Shown here: one piece after another, positions 48,747 to 60,835 of the stretch
Layout of the letters: every line of letters starts with the position of its first letter
Position numbering within the stretch: position 1 is the first letter of the stretch
NCBI GenBank assembly: GCA_014549065.1
Contig: JACDOX010000034.1
Location: 3,887,191-3,951,190, forward strand
DNA: 64,000 nucleotides
Direction of reading: 5' to 3'
From: Cardinalis cardinalis
Taxonomy: Eukaryota; Chordata; Aves; Passeriformes; Cardinalidae
Made by a program: the position numbers and the translations under genes
Notes under the pieces: generated by a model
Seen by the model: the letters and a program-made list of their open reading frames with translations, nothing else
Databases searched by the model: none
Told to the model about the DNA's origin: nothing

Positions 48747-49375
48747 GGAATCACAGAACCTTTTAGATTCAAAAAGATCTCTAATGTCATCAGGTCCAGC
48801 TGTTTACCCAGCACTGCCGGGTTCGCCACTAATCCATGTCCCTGAGTGCCACATGTAGAAGTCTTTCAAATACCTCCATGGGCAGCAATTCCTCTGCTTC
48901 CCTAGCCATCCTGTTCCAATGCTTAACAGCCCTTTCAGTGGGAAAATTTGCATTAATATCTAATTTACATCTCCCCTGGAGCAATTTGAGGCCATTTCCT
49001 GTTATCTTTTCACTTGTTACCTGGGACAAGGGATCAACCCCAACCTCTCCACAACCTGCTTTTAAATAAGGTCCCCCCTGAGCCTCCTTTTCTCCAGGCT
49101 GAACATGCCCAGCTTCAGACCCTTCCCCAGCTCCGTTGCCCTTCCCTGGACACGCTCCAGCCCCTCAATGTCTCTCTTGCACTGAGGGGCCCAGAGCTGA
49201 GCACAGGATTGGAGCTGTGGCCTCAGCAGTGCTGGGTACAGGGGGANGGTCACTGCCCTGCTCCTGCTGGCCACACCCTGGCTGAGCCAGGCCAGGATGC
49301 CATCGGCCCTCGTGGCCACCTTCTTGGCACGTTGCTAGCTCATGCTCAGCTGCTGTTGACTAACACTGTCAGGTT
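48747..49375 (-). mobile_element. CR1 LINE 3' fragment, antisense
   Basis: It starts with the antisense tip GGAATCACAGAACC at 48747. Minus-strand translation gives the CR1 C-terminus (SLEKRRLRGDLI at about 49065-49100, then GNGLKLLQGRCKLDI and VKHWNRMAREAEELL). The upstream part to about 49375 matches the region before it (PQLQSCAQLWAPQCKRDIEGLERVQ). This is one of the better kept CR1 pieces here, with a few frameshifts. Confidence 0.93.
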
Positions 49376-52300
49376 CTTTTCTGCTAGACAGCTTTTCAGT
49401 GACTCTTCCAGTTCAGTTAGTAGTAATTTTTTATTTTAATCAGTTAGTGTTTTCTATTTAGACCTCCTCTTCATTGTAGTCTTTCCTATCCTTTATGAGG
49501 CATTAAAATTGTTCTGTTTCAGGAATCATGGATCAGCTCCAGCTCATTTTTTATTATGATACATAAAAACTGCTCTCACAGTTTATCTTGAAGTGTATTC
49601 TACCTTCAAGGTACCATTTTAGCCTTCCTTCTTCACTTCCATTCATGGAAAAGAGAGGTTCTGGATCTTGTGGTCTACAGTTCGGATAAAGCCACGTCTT
49701 CTGTCAATTTTTTTTCTTTTCTACTGTACTATGTGTCATTCTTTCTTCTGCAATACTTTGCTGGGGATCCCAAATGTTCATCAGGAATAGTTGTCTTGTC
49801 AGAGTCCCTGCAAAACAGCCAAGCTGGTAAAACAATAGTTGAATAAATTTGATGGATTGAGCAAACATTTAATGAGGACCAAGGGAGCAGAGGAGTGAGG
49901 CTGCAAGGAACATCTAAAGTAGTGCATCTGCCCTCTGTGTCTCTTCTCAGTCACTTTGCTTGGCATGAAAGAGCTGAAGCCAGCTGCCTTCTGCCACTTA
50001 AATGCAGCAAATTGTAGCAGATGATTTTCGTCCCAGATAGTCAGTGTATGCTCTCCTGCCAGCATAGAAGTGCCACAAACACACTGCTGTAGGGCTAGGA
50101 GAGCAATCCTGTGACACAGAAACAACTTGGTAGCTTTGTCGCATAGACCAGAGACCTCACTCTGAAGTGCAGAGAATGCAGATTCACTGCTACAGAAATT
50201 CCTGACCTCATCTGAAGCTGGAATTACCCTGAACTGATGCAGATCACTTCAATTTTAGTATTGTTTTGGCAGCCATTTCACTTCTTGCAACTGTCTTATT
50301 CTTGTGTAGGAAAGAAGTTACTGAAAAATGGCACACTTAGTCTAGTGGGAATTTGTTATCCAGTTTTTTCCNTTTAAAAGTAAATGGACACCTGTAAGTA
50401 AATTTCACCTTTTCTAAGGTGTATGGAGGTTGAGCTCCTTTCCAAGGCAGCCATTCTTGGCCAGCTACAGAAAAAGCCTTGAGGTGACAGAGATACCTTG
50501 GCTTTAGATGACTGTACTTGGATGAACCCCACCTTGGGTAACATAACATGCATTTATTTTCTACTACTTAGAGGGAGAGAAAAGAGAAAANTACCTATGT
50601 GGGTTCAAGCTGCTAAGTATCTTGGACTCAAAGTGGTAAGAGGGGGAATGGTTCATTCCCCTCTGGGAGACTTTTAGGCCAGTGATATAAAGAAGCCAGT
50701 TCAATCTTTCTGTTCAGAAAGCATCAGCAACCAAGTAAGTGTCAGCTTTGCCTTCTTCTTCTGGATTTTTTTACTTAGAAGTCCTGCATCTTTGTAAAGG
50801 CCTGCATTCCTCTCTATTGCAATGTTGATTTCATTGTGGCTTTTCTTGTTGAGAAACTTTATTGATGATCTTTCTGTATCCAAACATCTGAGCAAAGAGT
50901 GGCCAGAATATCTGTTTCAAATCTTGTTTAGCGGCAGAACTGCCAGATTTCTCATCGGGGTTGCTCTGAAAGCTCCAGCCTTTCCACCTCTGTCATGGGT
51001 CCCAGCTGTCACGCCTGCTGCCGAGGTCTCTGCCAGACCTGAGCCTTGCTGGGGGTTGGCAGCCTCTGCTCTGACCTGGAGCCAATCTCTGCCTCCAGAC
51101 TCAAGCCCAGTGAGACCAAGAATGAGGAGAGCTCAGCTCAAGGGCAGGCAGTGAATTTCTTTTGGCCTCAAGGAGGCTTTTGGGGATTTTTTTTTTTTTT
51201 TACAAGCGGCATACCATTTGCACATTTCAATTCCCAGATAATGCCAGATAGTTGCGGTGAGTGAAACCACAGAAGTGGCTAGAGTTAGGAGAAGCCTGTC
51301 AAAAGCAAAACAATATCAAGTTGTGGTACTTTGCCAAAATGTGTTAGGCCCAGATTGTATCTAAGTCAATATAAAAGATTAAAGTGGAGGTCAGGGACAA
51401 GGTCAGGTATCAGGCTGAAGGTTCACTTTAGCTAAGAGGCAGCAATTACAGCCTGTCAATAACCAGAAAGGACTTGCTAGACAATTCAAAAGCTTTATGG
51501 ACAACCATGGCTTGTTTTCAAAGGAATATGTGTTACAACTGTTGTTTGTTTTTATGTTCATGAGATGAGAGATTCTTCACATCTTGGTGAGTGATTGGAG
51601 TGAATAGTGTGTCTTGGGTTTCTCTTCTTGCTTAAATACATAGAGCTAAACACTCTGTACAGTATATTGTCAGATGTGAGAAAGTTGGCACTGATGCAAA
51701 GGCACTTTCCAGTCCTCTAATAAACTAATCATAGGGCTCTCACAGCCTCAGACAGCTGAAATTGCTGTGCTGCTCTTGTAGACATCTTTTGCATTTGGGG
51801 TCAAGGAAGTAACCTTTATTTATATGAACAGCTCCTGCTGAAAGGAGNGGCCTCACAGTGGCCTCACTGACATGATGTGAATTCAGGTTATTTGGAGGGA
51901 ACAACACAAGAAACTGCAGGGTTGTCTTGGTGCCATTGACATCCATTACCTATGCTTCAAATAATTTGGTGTCAGTAACATCAGGGGTGTCATGGTGCAT
52001 TGTTCAGTTATATGTTAGCATGTGGGAGGGGAAAACAGATTGCAAAGAGGACATATGGTAAAATGATTCTGGGTAATGAGAAAATGATGAAACTGGCTTG
52101 AGGTGTAAGGATTTTTTTTTTAAGGATCATACACACCTGTTTATTGAGTGTCTGTTGTACCCCATGTGCTTCTATGGCTTGTAAGTTATTATGGAGTTGT
52201 ACTGAACAGCCACTGTTTCTGAGAAGTCAGAGCTGTAAATGGCCCAGTAGGGCTGGTCCTTGTCCCAGGAAGTGTAGCCCAGTGACTGTCCTAGGCCTTC

Positions 52301-53914
52301 CACCAGCCAGCCCTGGGTGACTGCTGTGCTCTGATGTTCCTCTGTGACAAGTTCCAGGTCTCTTTCCTGCTCAGACTGGTATCTAGCTGGTTTGGGAGAT
52401 TTTAAGATTACACCTCAAACCTAGGGAAGGCTTCATCAGTGTTTCTCCACAATCAATGGAAAGAGTTACCCACCTCTGTAAGAGGGTCCATCCAGTCCTA
52501 GCATCAGTATCTCCGGTGAATGGTGTGAACCATCCACTGTCTATTTCTGGTGACAACAAGGGAAGCTTCAGTCTGATTTCATAAGACTAAGGTTTAGCCT
52601 TGATTCTCTTTTAGATGACAATAAAGCTGGGTTCCGGAAAGGGCATTAGAGTATGGCTGTGTGGGTGGTGTGGAACAATGATTTAGATACTGCCTTGCAT
52701 GGAAAGAAAACAAATCACAGTCATATTTAAAACTTGCTGGTTTCAGAGGTAGAGATACAGGTTTCCTCTGCATTTCATCAAGTGCAAAGTGAATCAATTT
52801 TGAATATATTCAGTTTTCATTCCTTTTTTTGAGTAAGATTTTCATTGTTAAAGGAATTAAATGCTTAAATGGTTTTATTTTTAGTCTTTTAATAGGAATA
52901 GGTTAGAGATGTTATCATTAAGTTTTGTTGGCTTCAAGGCTTTTTGGTCCCATTTTTAAATAGGAAATGCTCATAAGTTCCCCACCATTTTTGTACTAAA
53001 ATTTAATACTACTTTAATGGTTATCTGTGATCAAGAAGAAATTGCACCTACTGCAAGAATTGTTTTTCTGAAGCAAAAGACCAGGGTACTTAACACGTTT
53101 TGACAAAGCTGTTTTAAACATAAGCTAGTAAAAGCTGACTCTGTTATTGGAGTCTGAAATTCTATAGTTGCATGTAAAATTGTGTGTTAGAACTGTGTCA
53201 TTGCCTCAGGCAGAGGCATCCCTCTGCTTCGTGACTGATGAATGTCGTCTGTGCCTGCAACGTCCTGTCCTTCAGCCCCGTAAATGCACTGCTCTAACAC
53301 AGTGAATTTTCAAAAGTATTGTGATTGTACAAAAAGTATAAATGTTTGAAATATCTGAAATATCTGAATTATATTATAGTGGAAATAACTGTGTGTTATA
53401 GCTGAGACTCTGCCAATGTCTCCTCTGCAAGTGTGTTCTGTTTTACGTTCCCAAACATATGCCAGACTTCAACCACAATACATTTTTCTTTTATCCTTAA
53501 CATAACCATGCTATTTAGATGTGTACTTTTTTTTTAATGGACTAGCTTTTGCCATAGTTTTTGACTGTACACAAATTATCCCTAATGCATTTAGGCAATA
53601 GACTGTAACTGAGGTGAGGCTTTTGCATCTTCTCTTTTAGTGTAGAAACAGTCATTATAAGGCAAAAGATGCCAGACATAAACTGGAAATCAAAATACAG
53701 TTCCGCATTATTTCCTAGATTCTTTCTCTTTACTCATTAAAAACTTAAAGAGGCTTGAGTTCTTGATATGAGTTCCCCTTTCTCTTTTTAAGCTGATAAT
53801 TATGGGGGAACAGTAGTTCTGTAGTAATAGTTTGCTGTGACGTCCTATACAGATGCCAGATATCTGCATGCAGATGTCTGCATAAGTAGAGTAGGAGAGG
53901 AGTATGGCTGCTTT
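49376..53914 (+). other. PDGFD: PDGFD intron 1, no recognised gene
   Basis: AT-rich with a GC-richer patch at about 50930-51180 that I cannot identify, followed by a 15-base T run at 51187-51201. No CR1 motif seen. No exon recognised. Confidence 0.55.
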
Positions 53915-54038
53915 AAAAGGGATGGCTGCATTCAAAGAGTTAGGGTCAGTGGCTCAGGGTCCAAGAGGAGACAGTGGGATTTAGTGCATTCTCAGAAAGC
54001 TTGCCATCGACACCAAGCTGTGTGGTGCTGTTGAAAAA
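53915..54038 (+). mobile_element. Short CR1 RT-region fragment
   Basis: GGATTTAGTGCATTCTCAG...GACACCAAGCTGTGTGGTGC corresponds to the CR1 RT segment that normally encodes the catalytic (F/S)xDDTKL block. The preceding CAAAGAGTTAGGGTCAGTGG matches a slightly upstream RT segment, with a deletion between. About 120 bases only. Confidence 0.7.
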
Positions 54039-57000
54039 CCAGAGATTTATTTTCTTTTAGTTTTGTATAATGACTTAACTACAACTGCCATTTAAAAATA
54101 AATACCATGTTTGATGTCAAGATTAAATGCACTCTCTAGGTTGAGATAATCACAGTGTCCAATCTGTGGTGTTTTTTTGCTTTGAAACAGAATGAATTGC
54201 AACGGATCAGACTAATTTATGCTATCAAAATAGCTATGCTGATAAAATTATCTGTAAGGTTTTGTTGTGAACTAAGCAAATTATACTAGAAGGTAATGAA
54301 ATTCAGAAGCTCCAAGATTTGTGTTTGGAACGTCAAAGCAGATGAAACAGTGCAAGCAAAATCATTCCTATGTTGTACTTTTTCACATCATTGATCTTTG
54401 TTTAGTTGGTAATTGCTTTTAATGCAGTGAAGATTCCCTCATATTTTTTCCTTCAGTCTTATACAATGTTCAATATTACAGCGTTCATCACCCAAAATTT
54501 CAGTGATATTCTTGTGGGACATTGTAGTGGAGCGTCTTATTGAGCTAGTATATCATTTCATCATAGATAATATTTCTAGAAGTTGAAGCTCTTATGTGAA
54601 ATAAAATAATTTCATTTTCTCCGATAACAATCACAAAACATTTAGCAATTCTAAAAATGTCTTCAAACCAATAGATATTATGGCTTTGATTTCAGGAGAA
54701 GCTTTTGCAATGTTAAAGGAACAATGCAAGTTTAAAGTTTTTGTTGTAGTAAAGTAGTTGACCTTTTGCTGTGGATAGACGTTTCAATCCTGTAGGAAAT
54801 GTGGTTTGTAGGTTGGTTACATTCTGCAAATGTACTGAGGGTGAAAGGATCAATGACAAGGATCAGTCCCTGTTCAAAGTCTGGCCTCTGGTTCCTGCAC
54901 AAGCAAATAATGTTGCTGTGCTCATGTTCCTGATACAATGAAAAAAAGGTTAATAGGGTACAGAATTTCTCAGTAAGAAAAAATAAAAGCTGTTTTGCTG
55001 AAGTGTGTGGAACAAGCTGACATGAAAATGTACCCAGGTTTTATAAGCCCTTCTCAACTTCAAATATACCTACAAATAGACCTTCTAGTTTTACTATGAT
55101 GAGTGAGTGCTCTTGGGCTCAGATTTGTATACTACATGACGTGTCTGCAGGAGTTACAAGCTGTTGAAATGGGAATGGTTTGCTGTTTGTTCTGTGTGTA
55201 TGTATTGAGGGGTGTAGGTAATTGCACATTGACCTTTTGATATAGCGGCCCTAACAACTGCTGCTATAATAATCATCCTCCTTTCAATTCCATGGGAGAA
55301 TAGAAACTGCAGTTCTACGCATGGCTTCTAATTTTATGTTTAGGGTCATCTATCATTGAAGAGCATGCTGTCTCCTCATTGTGGCTTTTAAAAAGTCTGT
55401 AGCATGCTGACTGTATTTGATGACATACGATGCTGGATGCAGGCAGATCCTGGCATCAGCCAAATTGAGTTGCTTTACTCCTCTGCCCATGATGAGAGGT
55501 TGTGGTGAACACTGCTGCTTTTTCAAGAGATGGTGAGTGATGGCCCTGCCCCAAGTGCTGGCCAGGTATGGAGTGGGGCTTCCTTCTGTAAGGATTGTTC
55601 CTGCAACCTTCTTTAAAACACTGTGGTGACTGGAAATTAATTAGCTTCTGCTAATATGATGTGGCTCAGTGTTGCTCAAAGGTCTGGTATTACCTTTAGG
55701 GGCATAGATGTCTTTGAGAACACTTCTTGACTTGTCAAAGATCTGCTTTGGTTTGATTTTTGTTGGGTTGAGTTTTTTTGCTCGTTTGGGTTTTGAGTTT
55801 GGAATAAGGAGAGAGCGTGNTCTGGTTGTCTGTGGTGACAAGAGAAGTCAGTGACCTTCTGTGACACTAATTCAAGAAATACGTTTTATCCATANATCAG
55901 GTTTAGCGTTCTGGCACTGTGCCTAAATCCGTGAGATGATTTCTGCTGGAGGTGTATAATCTCAGTGAGCCAAATCAGAGCTTCTGGCAAAGCCCATATT
56001 CAAGTAGTAGTCCCATGGCTTTTCTGTAAATGTTAATAGTGTTAAACCAACAGAATGACTTCAGAAAGGATCACAGTGCCTGGGGGCAGGAATGGGGATC
56101 CATGGAGCTGAAGGAGGGCTTGGCACTGGGACTGCACTGTTTGGAGACATGAAGGCAGAACTGTTGACATTGTGGGAACAAAGTCATGGGCAGATTTTGA
56201 GGGGGATCAAACACAAGGTGAGAGAGTCAACCCACTGAGAGAACTTTAGCAAGTTAGTGATAGGATAGAAAAAAGTAATGAATATTTTGTAAGACAGAAA
56301 ATAACAGGAAAGGTGCTCCATCATGATCAAGGCATAGTGATGCTGACATTGCCATGTGCCTCACTTCAGAGGCCTCAACATGAGTGATTACAGGTATTGA
56401 GTTATCTTTGTGCTCTTTGCTCCTAGAATTGACTCCAGTAGGTCCAGGAGCNAGTGTATTCGGGGATATCGTGGAGAATGTTTGCTTTGTGTGCATGCAT
56501 ACTGCCAGTTAAAATACAAGCAAAAGCAATTAATAACATTTTTCAGGTTACTGTTTTGAATTTCAGGATTTTTTTTTTTCTCAGCTTCTCAATGTCTTCA
56601 TCTTTCCCTATATTCACCTTAGGACTCCTGAATTAAGAAGTGTGAAAATGGCCTTTGTTTCCCTGGTATATAGTGAGTGTTTTTGTAAAANAAGAAATAA
56701 GAACTGCTAAGAAGAATCCAAGGAAACAGCTCTTTCCACAGCTTAGAAAAGCTACAGCAAGTTCATTCCAAAAAAAAAGAGGCTGAAAGAAATGTGAAGG
56801 AATCAGAAGAGCTACATGAAATTTGGCTTCAATTACGTTAATGGTAAAATTTCTTAGATAGCCATGGAGCTATCTAGTGTTGCAGCTTTGGATTTAGTTT
56901 CCATTACTGCCATTAGAAGTACTGCTGTTACCCTGATGTAAAATGAACACTGTGGCACTTTCCCATCATTGTACAATACTGCAAGGGTCACTGGAAAGAA

Positions 57001-59134
57001 AGCCCACACTAAATCCAGGTATTTGCTTCATTTACAAAACGTTGTTTTATTGCTGATTTATCATGGGGTAGAAAGTGTGGGGAGGTTTCCCAGCTGTTTC
57101 CAGACACCTCCTGTAGGGACTCTCCCCTTCCTGACAGCTGAGGCCATATTCCCCTGTCTGGCACAACAAGAAAGATAGCCACACAAAACTCAATGTCTTT
57201 AGTGTGTGGCCTTAATTCCCCATCTGTCTAGCATCCTGCAGCTATTAGAGATGGATAATTTTCCTGCAGGGTAGAAAATATTCCCTGGAGCTATGGATCA
57301 TAGGGGATTAGGGGTGCCATTACAGGGCCACTAGCTGGAGAGGGACTTCACATCTCAGGCAGGTCCTTTGGTTTGTTATCAGAAATGTGTGGAGTTTTGT
57401 AGTGACTTTTCTGATATAACTNGTCTTAATTTATATTTTTCTCAGTTGCTGTCTCTCAAAGTTTTTCTAGCAGCTGTTTATCATAGTAGAAGTGTATCTC
57501 CAGTGGAGAGGAGCAGATGGGCATCTCACTTCAGACTCTCTGGGAAATTAGCTTTGTGAGTTTGTCTTATAAGCAAGTTGGCTTCAGAATTTCCCTTTGT
57601 TTTGGAAGCAGAGTTATGCATTTGGCTAGAGTACTGCCCTGCCTAGGAGTGATGAGGTTAGCATGGGCTCAGTGAGTGTGCAGAATCTGAGCTTCAAATA
57701 CATTTTCCTCTTGATTGTCCATGTCCACCACATTCTCTCTTGGCTTAATCAAGTTAATAACTATATTTTAATATGAATTCTGATGCTGTGTCCCTTCTGT
57801 CTGATACTTCATATGTCCATGTATCTAGATAAGTTTATAAGCATTTGTGGAAAATTACCTCATAATTTTGCATAGCTATAGTAAAATAAACTTTACCTGA
57901 AAAATTGACTTGAGAGGAACAGGAAATTGCCAGTAAAAGTTTTATTAATTGGTAGAGAAAAAGCTAATGCCTCTTCTTCATATTTACAGGAATTTTCCTG
58001 TTTACAGGATTCAGGCAAAGCACTGAAGGTGCTTAAGCAATATCATGTCAAAGAAGTGAGTACATAAGGAAGGAATGTGCAGGTTTGGAAAGGGCCTGCC
58101 AGCCTGATGGCTCCATCCTTGTGATTTTGCATGCATGGTTGCATGGCAGAGTGGCTGCAGTTTTGTGTGTAGCAGAGAAACTGGGCACCGACCAGGGCGG
58201 GACAGTGATGTGCTCACACCTGACGTGGGAAGGTGGGAAATTAAATAGCATAGGACTGTGATACTAGNAACAAGGCATTTCATCACCAGTGCTGTTAGAA
58301 GGAATTTATGGAGATGCACTTGTGCAGAGTGATCTCCACAGCTGGATCTGTTCTGTGTTATCCCAGAGAGGCCCTGTTTCTCCACTTGAAGCACCAGCCG
58401 CTCTTCTAACAGCATCTTCCCATATCCACACTTCCTGCACAAGAGCCTGCCTTCCCCACTCCCCAAGGCAGCAGCAGGCAGCAGCAACCCACTCACACCT
58501 TTTCCCTCCTTAGGTATGCTGCCCACCCCATGGACAACCAAAGATTATTCCCTCTCTCTCCCACCACCAGAAATAGCAGCTCTTCCCATCTGCTCCCTCA
58601 GAGTCAGGCAGAGGAGCCCAGAGGCCTGTCAGCTGGCNTGGGAGGAGGGTTGGCTGCTCAGCCTGCCCTTCTTTCTGCTGCCCCAGGAAAGGCAGCCAGC
58701 TAAATGTAGGCACTGGGTTTGACACTCCAACTGCCAATTGGGCCATGCTGCTGCAGCACATTCCAGCCATGAGCAGTGTAAAATGATACACCAGGAGTGT
58801 ACAGATGTGGTTTGGTGGCTGGCGCTTGCTTCCCAGCATGCCTGATCTGTGCAGCATGCTCATCACACTTTCTCTCTTTTCATTTGATTGAAAAATGATG
58901 AATACACTGNTTTTCTGCTGTATAGGAACTTGGGTCAGTTCTCTCTCTTGGCACAAGAACAGAGGTTGTGGTACAACTTCCATACAGTGTTGCAAGCCTG
59001 TAAAGGCATCTGCTATTCTGCTTGTGTAGACTGCTTGTGTGTGTGCAAGCATGTACGCCCTTGGTGCTTTTGTGCTCTTAAAATGCTGTGTATTTTCACA
59101 CTCTAGGAAGGTAACTGTCAGGATACTAGGAGAA
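54039..59134 (+). other. PDGFD: PDGFD intron 1, no recognised gene
   Basis: No exon or repeat recognised. The 58.0-58.9 kb segment is GC-richer and has long minus-strand frames (176 and 180 codons) interrupted by N calls, without any identifiable domain. Confidence 0.5.
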
Positions 59135-60835
59135 ACAGAATTGCAGTCACAGGATAGTTGAGGTCAGAAGGCAGCTCTGAAAATCAAGACCATTCAAAGC
59201 AAGGTCAGCTGCAGCAGATCACCTAAGGCTGTGACTAGCTGCATTTTGAATATCTGTAAAGATAAAACTTCACGCTTTCTGTGGGCAGCCCTTTATAAAN
59301 TTTGACCATTCTTGAGCCTAAGTTTTTTTTTTATGATGTCTAAATGAAGTTCCATGCATTTCAGTTTGTGCCCATTGCCTCTTTTTTTTTTGATAGTCCA
59401 CCAGTAAGAAGATTCTAGCTTCATCTTTTTTACACCCCCACCAGGTATTTACATTCATTGATAAGAACCTTTCCTTCTCTAGGCTAAGCAGAACCAGCTC
59501 TTACAGCCTCTCATTTTATGTGCTTCAAGACCGTAATCTTCTTTGTGTACCTTTTCTGGATTCTCTCAGTATGTCCATGTCTCCCTCAAGCCAAGGACCC
59601 CAGAACTGGGCACAGCGCTCCAGGTGTGTCTGAGCAGTGCTGTGCAGAGGGGCAGGGCCACCTGCATGCAGTGCTCTGTCTGATGGAGCTGTTGGCCTTT
59701 GTCACAGGGACACATTGCTGGCTTGTGTGGAACTAGGTGCTTACCAGGACCTTCTCTGAAGAGCTGCTTTTCAGTTGTTTGATCAGTCTGTCCTGGTCCT
59801 TGGCATTATTTCCTCACAGGTTCTTTGTTGAACTTCATGAGGTCCTTGTCAGCTGTTTTCTCCATTTTTTTTGAGGTCTCTGATTGGCAACAAATCCATC
59901 TGATGTATCAGCCACTACTCCCAATTTTGTATCATCTGCAAACTTTCTGGTGCGCTCTCCTTCATCATCTAGGTGATTAATGAGGATACTAGTCATTATT
60001 TAGTAGATGCTAGTATGAACTATAGGGTGCACCACTGGNTGCACAACTATAGGGTGACTGGCTTTCAGGCTGGTCTGGATTTCATGTCACTGACCACAGC
60101 TCTGTGAGCTTGACAGTTTTCAATCACACTCACTGTCCACTTACCTGGACTATGCTTCATCTGTTTATAGCTAGAAAATGCAGTTGTTTCCTTGTCCTTT
60201 GTTAGCAGATCTCAATTCCTATTCAGCAGTAGGCTTGCATTTCCTTAGCTTTTCTGTTGTGGATATACTTNTGGAAGCTTTTGCTGTTGCCTGTAATCAG
60301 ATTAAACTCCAGATTGGTTTTAGTTTTTCACAGGCCCGTTCCTGCACGTTCAAGCTGTTTCAGCATTTCTTCTGTCCTTGCTTCCACCTCTTACACTCTT
60401 CGTTTTTATGTTTGAGCAGGACCTTAATCATCCNTGGAGGCTGCCTGCCACCTGCATTTGACTTCCTGATTTTTGGGAATGGACTNATTTTGAGCTTGGA
60501 GGAGGTGATCCTTGAAAGTCAAGCAGTTCTTGGACACCTCTTTGCTCCAGGATGATATCTATGAAGTTCTTTGAAGCAGATCTCCTAACAGGCCAAAGTT
60601 GATTCTCTCAAAGTCCAGGGTTGTGATCCTTCTGTTTGCCNTGTTCCATCTTCTCAGGAGCCTCACTTTTCCCATTTCATGGTCCTGCAGCCAAGGCTGC
60701 CTCCAGCCTTCACATTTCTGATCAGTCCTTGTTGATGAAGATCAGGTCCAGCAGAGCTGGACATTACTAAATAATCCTCAGACACAGGAGTTTTAAAGTT
60801 TGTCTGTGAAACGAGTTACATTTTCCTGAGTCATT
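59135..60835 (-). mobile_element. Long CR1 LINE copy, antisense, with internal RT deletion
   Basis: From left to right (3' to 5' of the element) it holds the decayed 3' end (CACAGGATAGTTGAGG), the C-terminal region (CAGTTTGTGCCCATTGCCTC; CCAGAACTGGGCACAG), and RT sequence up to about 60170 (TTTGTATCATCTGCAAACTT; CACTCACTGTCCACTTA). It then jumps to the linker and endonuclease side (TTCAGCAGTAGGC; GAGCTTGGAGGAGGTGATCC; AAGTCCAGGGTTGTGATCC; GAAGATCAGGTCCAGCAGAG). The central RT core is missing. The right edge is uncertain. Many N calls lie in it. This subfamily differs from the copies at 21-22 kb and 48.7 kb. Confidence 0.88.

Noticed and set aside
58011..59052. Two minus-strand open frames of 176 and 180 codons
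   Set aside because: No identifiable domain, both are interrupted by N calls, and no splice or promoter context supports a gene.
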